Shown in pieces: positions 47,789 to 54,731 of a DNA stretch of 54,731 nucleotides; position 1 is the first letter of the stretch; every line of letters starts with the position of its first letter. A program made the position numbers and the translations under genes. The DNA is taken from positions 1 through 54,731 of the forward strand of contig CANJIU010000064.1 of the NCBI GenBank assembly GCA_947474365.1, read 5' to 3'. The notes under the pieces were generated by a model. It worked only from the letters and a program-made list of their open reading frames with translations, was not told the DNA's origin and searched no databases. Source of the stretch: Opitutia bacterium. Its GTDB lineage: Bacteria > Verrucomicrobiota > Verrucomicrobiia > Opitutales > Opitutaceae.

Positions 47789-49615
47789 TCACCGGGGATC
47801 GCTGGCCGGCAGCAGATTAATCGCCTCTAACGCGATCGCAGATCGGTTCTCGCGCTTTCCTTCGATCCGAAGCGCGTCAAACGGCCAGGGATTTGGACCG
47901 GCCGCGGGCGAGTCCGGCTTGAATTGCTCCCAAGGGACATCGACGGACGAAACGCCTTTCTCGTAGCGCACCTCCGCCTTCCACCCTGTCTCATCGAGGT
48001 TCATCGAGTTTCGCACGAGTCCGAGGGAAACCACTCCGCCCTCCGCACCGGCGTTGAGTCGCAGCGTCAACCCGCGCGAGGTCGCCGCGCGCCCGTCTGC
48101 CAACACCACGCTGTTCGTGATCGCACAGAATTCGCGACCGTCGCCGTCAGGCCGAAACGCAACACCTCCCGCCACCGTCACTGCGATTTCGGTCTTGGCA
48201 AACCAGCCGCCGGGCATGCGCCACGCCGCGGCGCCCCGCGCCCGATCCCAGATCGCCTCGCCCGGCCAAAGCGGGGACACCTCTCCTCGTCGTGGATCGA
48301 TTCCTTCCACCTCGAGGAGCGGTCCGGTAATCGCGACGCCGTCGGCGGTGAGCACGTTGACAAACGTCAACGCCGCCAGCCCGGCAAACTCCCGCGGCAC
48401 GACCGCCGTCCAGCCGCCGTCGCTTTTTTCACCGGGAAATTCCAGCCAATAGCGGGCGGAGGCCGGCACGCGGCCCGGACTCCAGTAAAGTGACGTCCGT
48501 CGCACCGGCTGGCTGCCGTTGACCTGCCACGCGTAAACGGCATGCGCGCGGTCCGCCGTGAAGCCCTCGACGGTGGACAGGGCCGGGGTTCCAAGGAGGA
48601 CATGTCGCATGAACGCCGGAGCGGCGAGATCCGACAACTCCGGGCCGCCGGCGCCATGGTTCGAATTGGGCCGGACCACCCATCCCTTCGGGCCCGGCAG
48701 CGCGGCGAGTTGTCGGGCCGCCCCGGTGATCCAAAACCAATAGTCGTTCGACGCCAGCTGGAGAAAGACACCCGCGTGGGTCGACGGGGCGTACGCCAGC
48801 GGCTCGTAGTGGGAAAGCCACAACGGCTGTTGCTCCGCCGGTTCCCAACGCAACTGCTGCGCGGCCTTGCCCGGTGTGTCCCCCACGCCACCGGCGCTCA
48901 CCCCGGTCGTGACACATTTCACACGGGCATCGACTCCCGCCAGAATCAACGCCACCCAGCCACCGTAGGAAACCCCGTTCACGCCGAACCGCGACGCGTC
49001 CGCCCAAGGAGTGGTCTCGAGCCAGTCGAGCGTGCGCCGCGCCGCCGTGACGTAGTGATACATCGGATAATTCCGCAAATCCGGAACCAGAGCCAATCGT
49101 TGGGTCGGCGCGGGGATTTTCCACTCCGTAACCCGCTCCGCCTTCCGCGCGGCAAACTGACCGTTGTAATCCATCGCGACGCCGGCCATCCCCGGATGCC
49201 GGCGCGCCGCGGCGAGCGCCAGCGCCGGACTCGCGTGGCCTCCGCCCCCATGAAAGATCACGACCACCGGCACACGCCCTGTTGCCTTTTCCGGCCGCGC
49301 AATCGCGCAATAAATCCGGCTCGGCCCGGCAGGTGTGGTCGCGAGATTGAAATACATCTCTTCGACGAGCAACCGGCCTTCGTCCGTCGGGGGCTCCGCT
49401 CCACCCGTCGTCGCAGCACCTTTTGCGGGCGCCACCCAAGCGTCGGCCGTGTTCAGCCAGTCACTCGCACCGGGAGTCGCGAAGGGCACGGACCGCGGGG
49501 TCCCAATGGCTTCGACGGCGAGCGAATGCGTCCGCACTTCTGCCATGTCCCACAGCTCCGCCGCCCGCACCGGGAGGATCGTCACGAGGGAAAGAAGGCA
49601 GTACAGTGATTTCAT
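47789..49615 (-). CDS. secreted alpha/beta hydrolase (acetyl esterase-like)
   Basis: A 608-residue exported hydrolase. The signal peptide is MKSLYCLLSLVTILPVRAAE. The catalytic region shows the oxyanion segment VVVIFHGGGGHASPAL, the nucleophile elbow NGVSYGGW and a late histidine in NSNHGAGGPE, the order of the alpha/beta hydrolase triad. The C-terminal 200 residues form a beta-rich domain, possibly carbohydrate-binding (ending SVDVPWEQFKPD and ALRIEGKRENRS). Large 'acetyl xylan esterase/prolyl peptidase-like' proteins of this shape are frequent in polysaccharide-degrading Verrucomicrobiota. The start ATG 49615 places the signal peptide at the N-terminus; the upstream ATG at 49651 adds 12 arginine-rich residues. 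It is last in a minus-strand operon after the LamG-like gene and TonB receptor. Confidence 0.8.
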   Translation of the reverse strand: MKSLYCLLSLVTILPVRAAELWDMAEVRTHSLAVEAIGTPRSVPFATPGASDWLNTADAWVAPAKGAATTGGAEPPTDEGRLLVEEMYFNLATTPAGPSRIYCAIARPEKATGRVPVVVIFHGGGGHASPALALAAARRHPGMAGVAMDYNGQFAARKAERVTEWKIPAPTQRLALVPDLRNYPMYHYVTAARRTLDWLETTPWADASRFGVNGVSYGGWVALILAGVDARVKCVTTGVSAGGVGDTPGKAAQQLRWEPAEQQPLWLSHYEPLAYAPSTHAGVFLQLASNDYWFWITGAARQLAALPGPKGWVVRPNSNHGAGGPELSDLAAPAFMRHVLLGTPALSTVEGFTADRAHAVYAWQVNGSQPVRRTSLYWSPGRVPASARYWLEFPGEKSDGGWTAVVPREFAGLAALTFVNVLTADGVAITGPLLEVEGIDPRRGEVSPLWPGEAIWDRARGAAAWRMPGGWFAKTEIAVTVAGGVAFRPDGDGREFCAITNSVVLADGRAATSRGLTLRLNAGAEGGVVSLGLVRNSMNLDETGWKAEVRYEKGVSSVDVPWEQFKPDSPAAGPNPWPFDALRIEGKRENRSAIALEAINLLPASDPR

Positions 49616-49665
49616 TGCGGCGTTTCTACCCGCCCGGAGAGACTCACGCAAAGCATGCGGCGTGT

Positions 49666-50292
49666 TTATGGAATCGACCGGATCTGAAGCTTCCTGAACT
49701 CCAACGCTCCGGCTTTTTCCCCCTCCGGTCCGCCAGAATCGCCTCCGAGCCCGAAACTCTGTTTAGCCTCGGCAATGCAGGCATGGGTCGCAGTGACGGA
49801 CTTTCCGTCCACGGTGGCCGTCAACTGCGTTCCCTTGAATTGCACGCGCACCTGGTGCCACACCCCGGGCGAAAACGCCTGGGCTTCCTTGAGCAGGTCC
49901 ACCGCTTCGCCCTTCTTGGGATGAGCGGTGAGGCGGATTTGGTCCTTGGTGACGTAGAAATGGAAAAGATGTCCCCGCTCTTGCGAACCGTTGAAAATGA
50001 TACCCGCAAACGTCGCCCGGCCCTCAAGACGAAATTCGAATTCCGCCACGGCATCGGTCAGCGCGAGCTTGTGCATCTTCACCGGTCCGTGCCGCCGCGG
50101 CCCCGATTCAAAGCCACGCAGCACTCCGTCATGCGCCGTCCACGTGCCAAGCCCCCAAAACCAATCCTTGGACAGGGCGGTAAACCGATCGTCGAGCAGA
50201 ATCCCGGCTTCGGAGGCCGCGGCGGTGCGGCACGGCACGGCCACCCAAAGGAGCAGCGTGAAGATGAAAATTCCCGTCAGGCGACAGTTCAT
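49666..50292 (-). CDS. secreted concanavalin-like (DUF1080/LamG-type) protein
   Basis: A 208-residue exported single-domain protein. The signal peptide is MNCRLTGIFIFTLLLWVAVP followed by CRTAAA. The jelly-roll fold is indicated by LLDDRFTALSKDWFWGLGTW, KLALTDAVAEFEFRLEG, GVWHQVRVQFKGTQLTATVD and a closing strand ALEFRKLQIRSIP. Related DUF1080 proteins bind or cleave sugars. No catalytic pair could be assigned. It lies 42 bases after the TonB receptor and 50 before the hydrolase, so it should act on the same substrate. A role in carbohydrate binding at the cell surface is the best inference. Confidence 0.78.
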   Translation of the reverse strand: MNCRLTGIFIFTLLLWVAVPCRTAAASEAGILLDDRFTALSKDWFWGLGTWTAHDGVLRGFESGPRRHGPVKMHKLALTDAVAEFEFRLEGRATFAGIIFNGSQERGHLFHFYVTKDQIRLTAHPKKGEAVDLLKEAQAFSPGVWHQVRVQFKGTQLTATVDGKSVTATHACIAEAKQSFGLGGDSGGPEGEKAGALEFRKLQIRSIP

Positions 50293-50334
50293 GAAAAATC
50301 GATGGATTGGGGACGAGCGAACGCTCTCGTCGAT

Positions 50335-53322
50335 TCAAAACCGATACGACGCCTTCAGGTCCCAATTGCGGTGGACCCTGGGGTAGTTGAAGACGAGGAA
50401 CTGCCCCGGGCCGCGGGCCTGGAGCGGAATCATGTCATGCTCGGCGAGGACGTTCTGGATGTTGAGCTGGACGTCGAAGGTCTCGTTGCGCCCGAGGCGA
50501 AACGTCCGGCCGATCATCAGGTTGGTCAGAAGGTTGGTGATCCCGCGGATGGGGGCGTTGTTGCGGGCCGCGTCGTATCCGATCACCGGTGACGTGCGGT
50601 AGTTGGCGCCGCCGCCGATCCGCATCCCGCGGAGAAATCCGACCGAGGCATCGTTGAACCGGTAGCTCGTGAACACGTTCACCGACTCCTTCTGGTGCTG
50701 CAACTGCTCCTGGCCGCTGGCGCGGTTGATCTCCGCCATCAGGGCCGACGCGTAGCCGTACGCGTCGGCAATCGTCGCCGGACTCGCCCCGAAGTCGCGT
50801 CCCGGTGTGGCGTCCCGCGTGCGCACGAAGCTTTGCACGTTGGCCGGCGTGTCGATGAGGCGCGTGGTGTTTTTTTCCCAAGCCGCTTTCGTCTCGGCGA
50901 AGAATGCATTGTGGAACGGGGCGATGTTGGTGCTGGACTGGTCATTGGTGGCGTAATTGAGCGACACGCTCCAATTGCGGGAGAGGCGCCCTATCAGTTC
51001 GAACTCGTAGCCCTTCCCGGCGGTATCAACCGTATGACCGTTGCCGCCCAGCCAAGTGCTCGCGCCGGCCGCCACCATGCTCGCGGGCAGTGGCTGCTTC
51101 GTGACCACCAGCGCGTCGACGATGGCGGGAATCGCCTGGTTCATTCCTTGCTGCTGCTGCACGAACACGTTCGTCTGCCGGTTCGTGTCGTCCGTCGTAA
51201 AGGCGTTCACGTTCAGATAGAGCCGCTCGTCGAGCAAGTTGACGCGGATGCCGTAGTCCTTGCCCTTGCCGATGCGAGTACCGTAAAGCTGGTTGTAGGG
51301 GTTGGGCGGAGACTGCGGCAGCACGCTGTTGGCCTGATTGTAGGTGAGGCCGACGCGGCGAAAGGGTGAGAGGAAGACGCCAAAGGTCGTGGTGTTGCCC
51401 TCGAACGTGTCGGGCGCGCCCTGAATGTCGTTCAGTTTGATCCACAGGTTGGCGGAATTCGGCAGTCGCACCCCGCCGGCCACGGCGCGCCGGTCGTTCT
51501 CAGTGTCCTCGCGGTAGCCGCCGGTCAGCACCAGGCGGTCGCTGAAGAAGCGGCTCTGACCCGCAATCATCCGGCTTTGATCAATCGTGTTCCGGAACCC
51601 GGCCGGGCCGTTGGAAACGAAGCCGCTTTTCACTCCGGGCGCTTTGAGGGGGTTTGCCCACGGGTCGATCGCGCCGCGCCGTCCACCGGGCGTATTGAAA
51701 TCGATATAGGTGCGGCGCAGAATCGTGTTGGTCGTGGAGTCGATCAGCTGATTATTGTTCGGCGCCAGGTTGCGCTCCACCTCCACCCACGTGTTGCTCC
51801 AGCCGTCGTCTTTCTGCCAGAGACCGGAGATCGTGTGTCGCCCCAGCCAGCGGTTGACCTTCGTCAGATCGACCTCGTATCCGAGGTTCACCCGATACTC
51901 GTCCGAATTTTCGTCGAAGAGCCGCGTCTGCGCGCTGCCTTCAACGTACAATTTCCCGGCAAACGGATTCGGCGCCCCAACATTCGGCACGAGCGTACCG
52001 GGATCGCGCCCCACCGCCAGCCGCGAATCAGCATCGGCGTAGTAGGCGCCGGGAATCACCGGATTCGGATCACCGATCAGCCCGGCGACTCCGACCGCGC
52101 GATTGTCGCGCCAATAGCGCGTATGCCGATAACCGACTTCAACGGCGAGACCACCGAGGCGCTGTTCGACAAAAAGCGAATAGACCGAGTAATGGTTGCT
52201 GGTGGTTGCTCCTGGACCGGAAAGATTGGCGTTCGCCGGAAACAGCTTCCCCAAGTACGGATCATCCACATTACCCTGGGCCAGGGTACCGGCGCCCGGG
52301 ACCGTGTCCCAATGTCCGGCCGCCTGTACGCCCGCAATGTCCGGGCGCATGTCGGCGCCAACCGAAGAGAGTCGGAACGGCTGGGAGCGCAGCTGCGGAG
52401 CATAAAAGACCTGCTCAATCGTTCGAGCCCGGATTAGCCCCGGTGACGGATTCGTCCCGGGTAAAACATTCGCCGCCATCGGAGCGCCCGCAGCCAGCCA
52501 GCGCGTCCCACCCAGATCATCAGCCACGCCACTGGGAATGATCTGGTCGCGCATCACCCGCTCAAATCCACCGCGAACCACCGTCTGCTTGAACGGCGCG
52601 TAGGTCGTCGCGAGCGCGAGGCCCTTCTGCTTGAAGAACTCAAAGTCGCGCCAGCCTTTCCGATCCTCAAGCACCGTGTTGATCCGCGCCGCGAGTTTGT
52701 CCGTGACCAACGGCAAGGCGAAATCGAGTTCCGAGCGCTTCTTGCTCCAGCTGCCAAACGTGAGCGAGGCGGAGTGCTTGCGGCTGTTGAGCACCGCCGT
52801 CTTCGACGAGGTATTCAACACGCCACCGGGGGCGCCGATGCCGTAAAGCACCGCATTCGGACCACGATTTACGTCGACGCGCTCGACGTTGAAAATGTCG
52901 GACGAGAGCGCCCAGGAAAAATAGTCACGCGTCACCGTCGCACCGGAGAATCCGCGGATCTTGGCCGGCGCGTCGTACCACTGGTTATTGTTGCCGTTGG
53001 TATCGAGACCGACGTCGTAGTCGCTGCTCACCGAATAGCGCAGGAAGTCCTCGGTCCGGGTGGCGCCCACGTCCTCCAGAAACTCGCTCGTCAGCACCGA
53101 CACCGCCGATGGCGTCATGAACAAACTCGTGTTCATGCGCGTACCCGCGAGCGTGTTCGCCGCACGGTAGCCCTCATCACCCGAGGTGGAGACGAGGAAC
53201 GGCGACAATTGGACCGCTGCTTTCTCCTCGGAGCTCGGCGCCGGCGTCTGCGCCCTGATCGCCAGAGGAAGCGCGACGACCGCGAGGGCAAGAAAACGGA
53301 TGGGGGTGGCTGGGGTAATCAT
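50335..53322 (-). CDS. TonB-dependent outer membrane receptor
   Basis: A 995-residue outer-membrane transporter. The signal peptide is about 1-24 (MITPATPIRFLALAVVALPLAIRA). Next come AVQLSPFLVSTSGDEGYRAA and the plug domain, with VERVDVNRGPNAVLYGIGAP and GGVLNTSSK. The barrel ends in an aromatic strand (NWDLKASYRF, final Phe), a standard outer-membrane insertion signal. It shares the group's 'LSPF.V' mature start with the receptor at 2671 but is otherwise only distantly similar. It heads a minus-strand operon with a sugar-binding-like protein and an esterase-like hydrolase, which points to uptake of an oligosaccharide or its breakdown products. No SusD gene or regulator is present. Confidence 0.93.
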   Translation of the reverse strand: MITPATPIRFLALAVVALPLAIRAQTPAPSSEEKAAVQLSPFLVSTSGDEGYRAANTLAGTRMNTSLFMTPSAVSVLTSEFLEDVGATRTEDFLRYSVSSDYDVGLDTNGNNNQWYDAPAKIRGFSGATVTRDYFSWALSSDIFNVERVDVNRGPNAVLYGIGAPGGVLNTSSKTAVLNSRKHSASLTFGSWSKKRSELDFALPLVTDKLAARINTVLEDRKGWRDFEFFKQKGLALATTYAPFKQTVVRGGFERVMRDQIIPSGVADDLGGTRWLAAGAPMAANVLPGTNPSPGLIRARTIEQVFYAPQLRSQPFRLSSVGADMRPDIAGVQAAGHWDTVPGAGTLAQGNVDDPYLGKLFPANANLSGPGATTSNHYSVYSLFVEQRLGGLAVEVGYRHTRYWRDNRAVGVAGLIGDPNPVIPGAYYADADSRLAVGRDPGTLVPNVGAPNPFAGKLYVEGSAQTRLFDENSDEYRVNLGYEVDLTKVNRWLGRHTISGLWQKDDGWSNTWVEVERNLAPNNNQLIDSTTNTILRRTYIDFNTPGGRRGAIDPWANPLKAPGVKSGFVSNGPAGFRNTIDQSRMIAGQSRFFSDRLVLTGGYREDTENDRRAVAGGVRLPNSANLWIKLNDIQGAPDTFEGNTTTFGVFLSPFRRVGLTYNQANSVLPQSPPNPYNQLYGTRIGKGKDYGIRVNLLDERLYLNVNAFTTDDTNRQTNVFVQQQQGMNQAIPAIVDALVVTKQPLPASMVAAGASTWLGGNGHTVDTAGKGYEFELIGRLSRNWSVSLNYATNDQSSTNIAPFHNAFFAETKAAWEKNTTRLIDTPANVQSFVRTRDATPGRDFGASPATIADAYGYASALMAEINRASGQEQLQHQKESVNVFTSYRFNDASVGFLRGMRIGGGANYRTSPVIGYDAARNNAPIRGITNLLTNLMIGRTFRLGRNETFDVQLNIQNVLAEHDMIPLQARGPGQFLVFNYPRVHRNWDLKASYRF

Positions 53323-53663
53323 GGAAAAGGTGCTTGGGCACTGCCGACCGAACGTCGCTCTACGGCCATGTGCACCAGACGGTTGCGCCTAGTGACTTGG
53401 GGGGGGCTGAATGCTGGAAAATAGGCGGACTCACATCCGACCCCTGCCGTCGCTCCTTTGCACGAAAAAAACGTCGTGAACAGCCCGCCCGGATTGTCGC
53501 GCTCGCCGGCACCAGGTCCTCGAGCCGTTCCCTCCCCTCAATCCGCCCTCAAGTCCACCTCCAAAAAACCTCCTTTCCGTCGGAATTTTCCTGTTCCCCG
53601 CTGTCATTTTCGTTCAGCATTCCCTTCACCCAGCCTGTCGGCCGGAGAAAAGAGGATCCATCG
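53323..53663. promoter_or_regulatory. divergent intergenic region with a run of eight Gs
   Basis: About 340 bases between the diverging TonB receptor and the secreted repeat protein. It contains an eight-G tract at 53399-53406 and several pyrimidine-rich stretches before the plus-strand gene. No RNA gene or large dyad was recognised. Confidence 0.35.
53651..53656 (+). promoter_or_regulatory. ribosome binding site
   Basis: AGAGGA lies seven bases before the ATG at 53664. It decides this start within a frame open far upstream, and it is one of the few clear Shine-Dalgarno sequences in the window. Confidence 0.55.
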
Positions 53664-54269
53664 ATGAATACCCTGCAGCCGTCACACGTTCCCGCTACCC
53701 CATCACGTCGGCCAAAAATTTCTCAATTAATCGGGCTTGTTCTCCTGCTTTTCGTCCGCATCGCGACGGCGCAAGTGGGGACGACCTCCGGCACCGCCAA
53801 CATCGCCGCCACCGTACTCCTCACCACCGTTGCAAAACCCGCGGAGGGCGGCTCGGTGATCGGCGGTGGCACGTTCACCGTCGGCACCACTCAAGTCATC
53901 GCGGCCGTGCCGGCCACCGGCTACGTGTTTGCCGGCTGGGGTGACGGAAGCGCCGAAATGAAGCGGACCGTGCTGGTCCCCGCCGCCGGCGCAACCTACG
54001 TCGCCAACTTCGTCCCCGGCACGGCCACCCTCACCGTCTCCGCCGATCCGGCCACGGGCGGCACCGTCGTGCGCGATCCCGACAAGACGTCCTATGCGTT
54101 GCAGGAGAAAGTAACGCTCACCGCGCGCCCTTCGACCGGCTTCGCCTTTGTGGCGTGGAAGGAAATATCGCCCCTCGCCACCGCCACCACCACCGCCCCC
54201 AACACCTCCGCGGTCAACGTTCCGCTGCTTGTGAGCAACGCCAATCCCTTCGTTGTTCCGATGACATAG
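53664..54269 (+). CDS. short secreted protein with InlB-repeat-like domains
   Basis: A 201-residue exported protein. The signal region is basic (SRRPK) then hydrophobic (LIGLVLLLFVRIATAQ). Two units follow: VAKPAEGGSVIGGGTFTVGT...YVFAGWGDGS and VSADPATGGTVVRDPDKTS...FAFVAWKEIS. This is the 'G.V...Y..G..V.L.A.p..Gy.F.gW' pattern of divergent InlB B-repeats, common on bacterial surface proteins. It ends shortly after the second unit with a T/A/P-rich stretch and no anchor. Such repeats usually decorate much larger proteins, and a transposase-like gene starts 92 bases downstream, so this may be a truncated remnant. It may also be a complete small protein. Confidence 0.65.
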   Translation: MNTLQPSHVPATPSRRPKISQLIGLVLLLFVRIATAQVGTTSGTANIAATVLLTTVAKPAEGGSVIGGGTFTVGTTQVIAAVPATGYVFAGWGDGSAEMKRTVLVPAAGATYVANFVPGTATLTVSADPATGGTVVRDPDKTSYALQEKVTLTARPSTGFAFVAWKEISPLATATTTAPNTSAVNVPLLVSNANPFVVPMT

Positions 54270-54361
54270 GGCGGATTTCTTCACCCCCGTAATTTTCGCT
54301 CGCGGAGGGCATTGCTATTTTTCGCGGGACTTTTTTCCCGGCTTTTGTTTGGGTGGTGCCG

Positions 54362-54731
54362 ATGGCAAAATCCAAAGCTCAATTTCGCCGACCCAACGCG
54401 AGCGAGCAACTCGTGCTCGAGCACTTCCAGGTGCAGCTGCTCACCGCACCCGACGAACTCGCGCGCTTCGACGCGCTCAGCGTCGAGCATCACTACCTGC
54501 GCAACGCCACGCTCGTCGGCGAACACGTGCGCTATGTCGCCACCTACAAGGGGGAGTGGCTCGCGCTCGTCACCTTCAGCGCCGCTTCCTACCACTTGCG
54601 TTATCGCGATCAGTTCATCGGCTGGTCGCCCGAGCAACGCCGCCGCCGTCTGCCGCTGGTGGTTAATAATTCGCGCTTCCTCGTCCTGCCCGACGCGCAC
54701 TATCCCAATCTGCCCAGCCGCCTGCTCAAAC
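54362..54731 (+). CDS. DUF4338/DruA-like protein, N-terminal part (cut by window end)
   Basis: An open frame from ATG 54362 runs to the window edge (123 codons). It reads MAKSKAQFRRPNASEQLVLE, then LSVEHHYLRNATLVGEHVRY, then RDQFIGWSPEQRRRRLPLVV and NNSRFLVLPDAHYPNLPSRL. This matches the DUF4338 family ('HHYL...G..LRY', 'IGW....R...L..vv.N.RFL.lP...NL.S..L'). That domain occurs both in the DruA protein of Druantia defence and, more often, at the front of transposase-type proteins of insertion elements. No other defence gene is visible on this side. The preceding 90 bases hold only a small CGGGA/TCCCG hairpin. The rest of the gene is needed to tell the two apart. Confidence 0.7.
   Translation, partial: MAKSKAQFRRPNASEQLVLEHFQVQLLTAPDELARFDALSVEHHYLRNATLVGEHVRYVATYKGEWLALVTFSAASYHLRYRDQFIGWSPEQRRRRLPLVVNNSRFLVLPDAHYPNLPSRLLK

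Noticed and set aside
1..54731. CRISPR arrays, rRNA and tRNA genes
   Set aside because: No regularly spaced identical repeats were seen. Intergenic regions, read on both strands, showed no cloverleaf or conserved rRNA segments, although a covariance-model scan was not possible here.
54362..54731. Druantia defence system
   Set aside because: Only a DruA-like N-terminal part is visible. DUF4338 also occurs in insertion elements, and no other defence gene lies in the window.

Overview
The window reads as a high-GC chromosome segment of a Verrucomicrobiota bacterium, most likely Opitutaceae. This rests on protein style, not on a marker gene. Both TonB-dependent receptors carry the 'LSPFxV...LAG' plug start common in that group. 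Modular secreted proteins with repeated 'LVN.sTR...GPTL..FGV' units recur. PQQ-type beta-propellers and a sulfatase are abundant. Most start codons lack a Shine-Dalgarno sequence. No rRNA, tRNA or CRISPR array was recognised.

Layout. 0-2.6 kb: a palindromic REP-like element, a threonine dehydratase and a small SET-domain protein on the minus strand, then a second REP-like palindrome. 2.7-5.9 kb: TonB-dependent receptor. 6.0-12.1 kb: secreted metallophosphoesterase, ECF-type sigma factor and second secreted metallophosphoesterase, in that order. They follow a conserved promoter-like block that reappears before the YHYH/Lcl-domain protein at 16.4 kb. 12.2-13.35 kb: a REP-associated tyrosine transposase (RAYT-type) with its own repeat motifs. 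13.4-16.2 kb: sulfatase and PQQ propeller. 16.4-19.4 kb: large YHYH/Lcl-domain secreted protein.

19.5-29.5 kb is the most unusual region. On the minus strand are a cysteine desulfurase and a class II terpene (squalene/hopene-type) cyclase. Diverging on the plus strand are seven tightly packed genes: a GcvH-like lipoyl-carrier protein, a CobW-type GTPase, a stand-alone HdrA-N-terminal-like protein, a 2x[4Fe-4S] ferredoxin-like protein, a radical SAM enzyme, a fusion of DUF116 with an isoprenyl diphosphate synthase, and a prenyltransferase/cyclase-like alpha-barrel protein. Together they suggest an uncharacterised pathway coupling sulfur or Fe-S chemistry to isoprenoid synthesis and cyclisation.

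29.8-47.8 kb: three PQQ-propeller proteins are interleaved with a second plus-strand biosynthetic run. It holds a LuxE/PaaK-like adenylating enzyme, an aldehyde dehydrogenase, an iron-type alcohol dehydrogenase, a HemN-like radical SAM protein, a chorismate-lyase-like protein, a glycosyltransferase, a hot-dog thioesterase, a second PaaK-like ligase and a LolD/FtsX-type ABC exporter. Several stops and starts overlap by 4 bases. The content fits formation, activation, reduction, glycosylation and export of a chorismate-derived aromatic product (inference).

47.8-53.3 kb (minus): TonB receptor, a LamG/DUF1080-like protein and a secreted alpha/beta hydrolase form a probable nutrient-uptake operon. 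53.7-54.7 kb (plus): a short secreted InlB-repeat-like protein, then the start of a DUF4338/DruA-like gene cut by the window edge.
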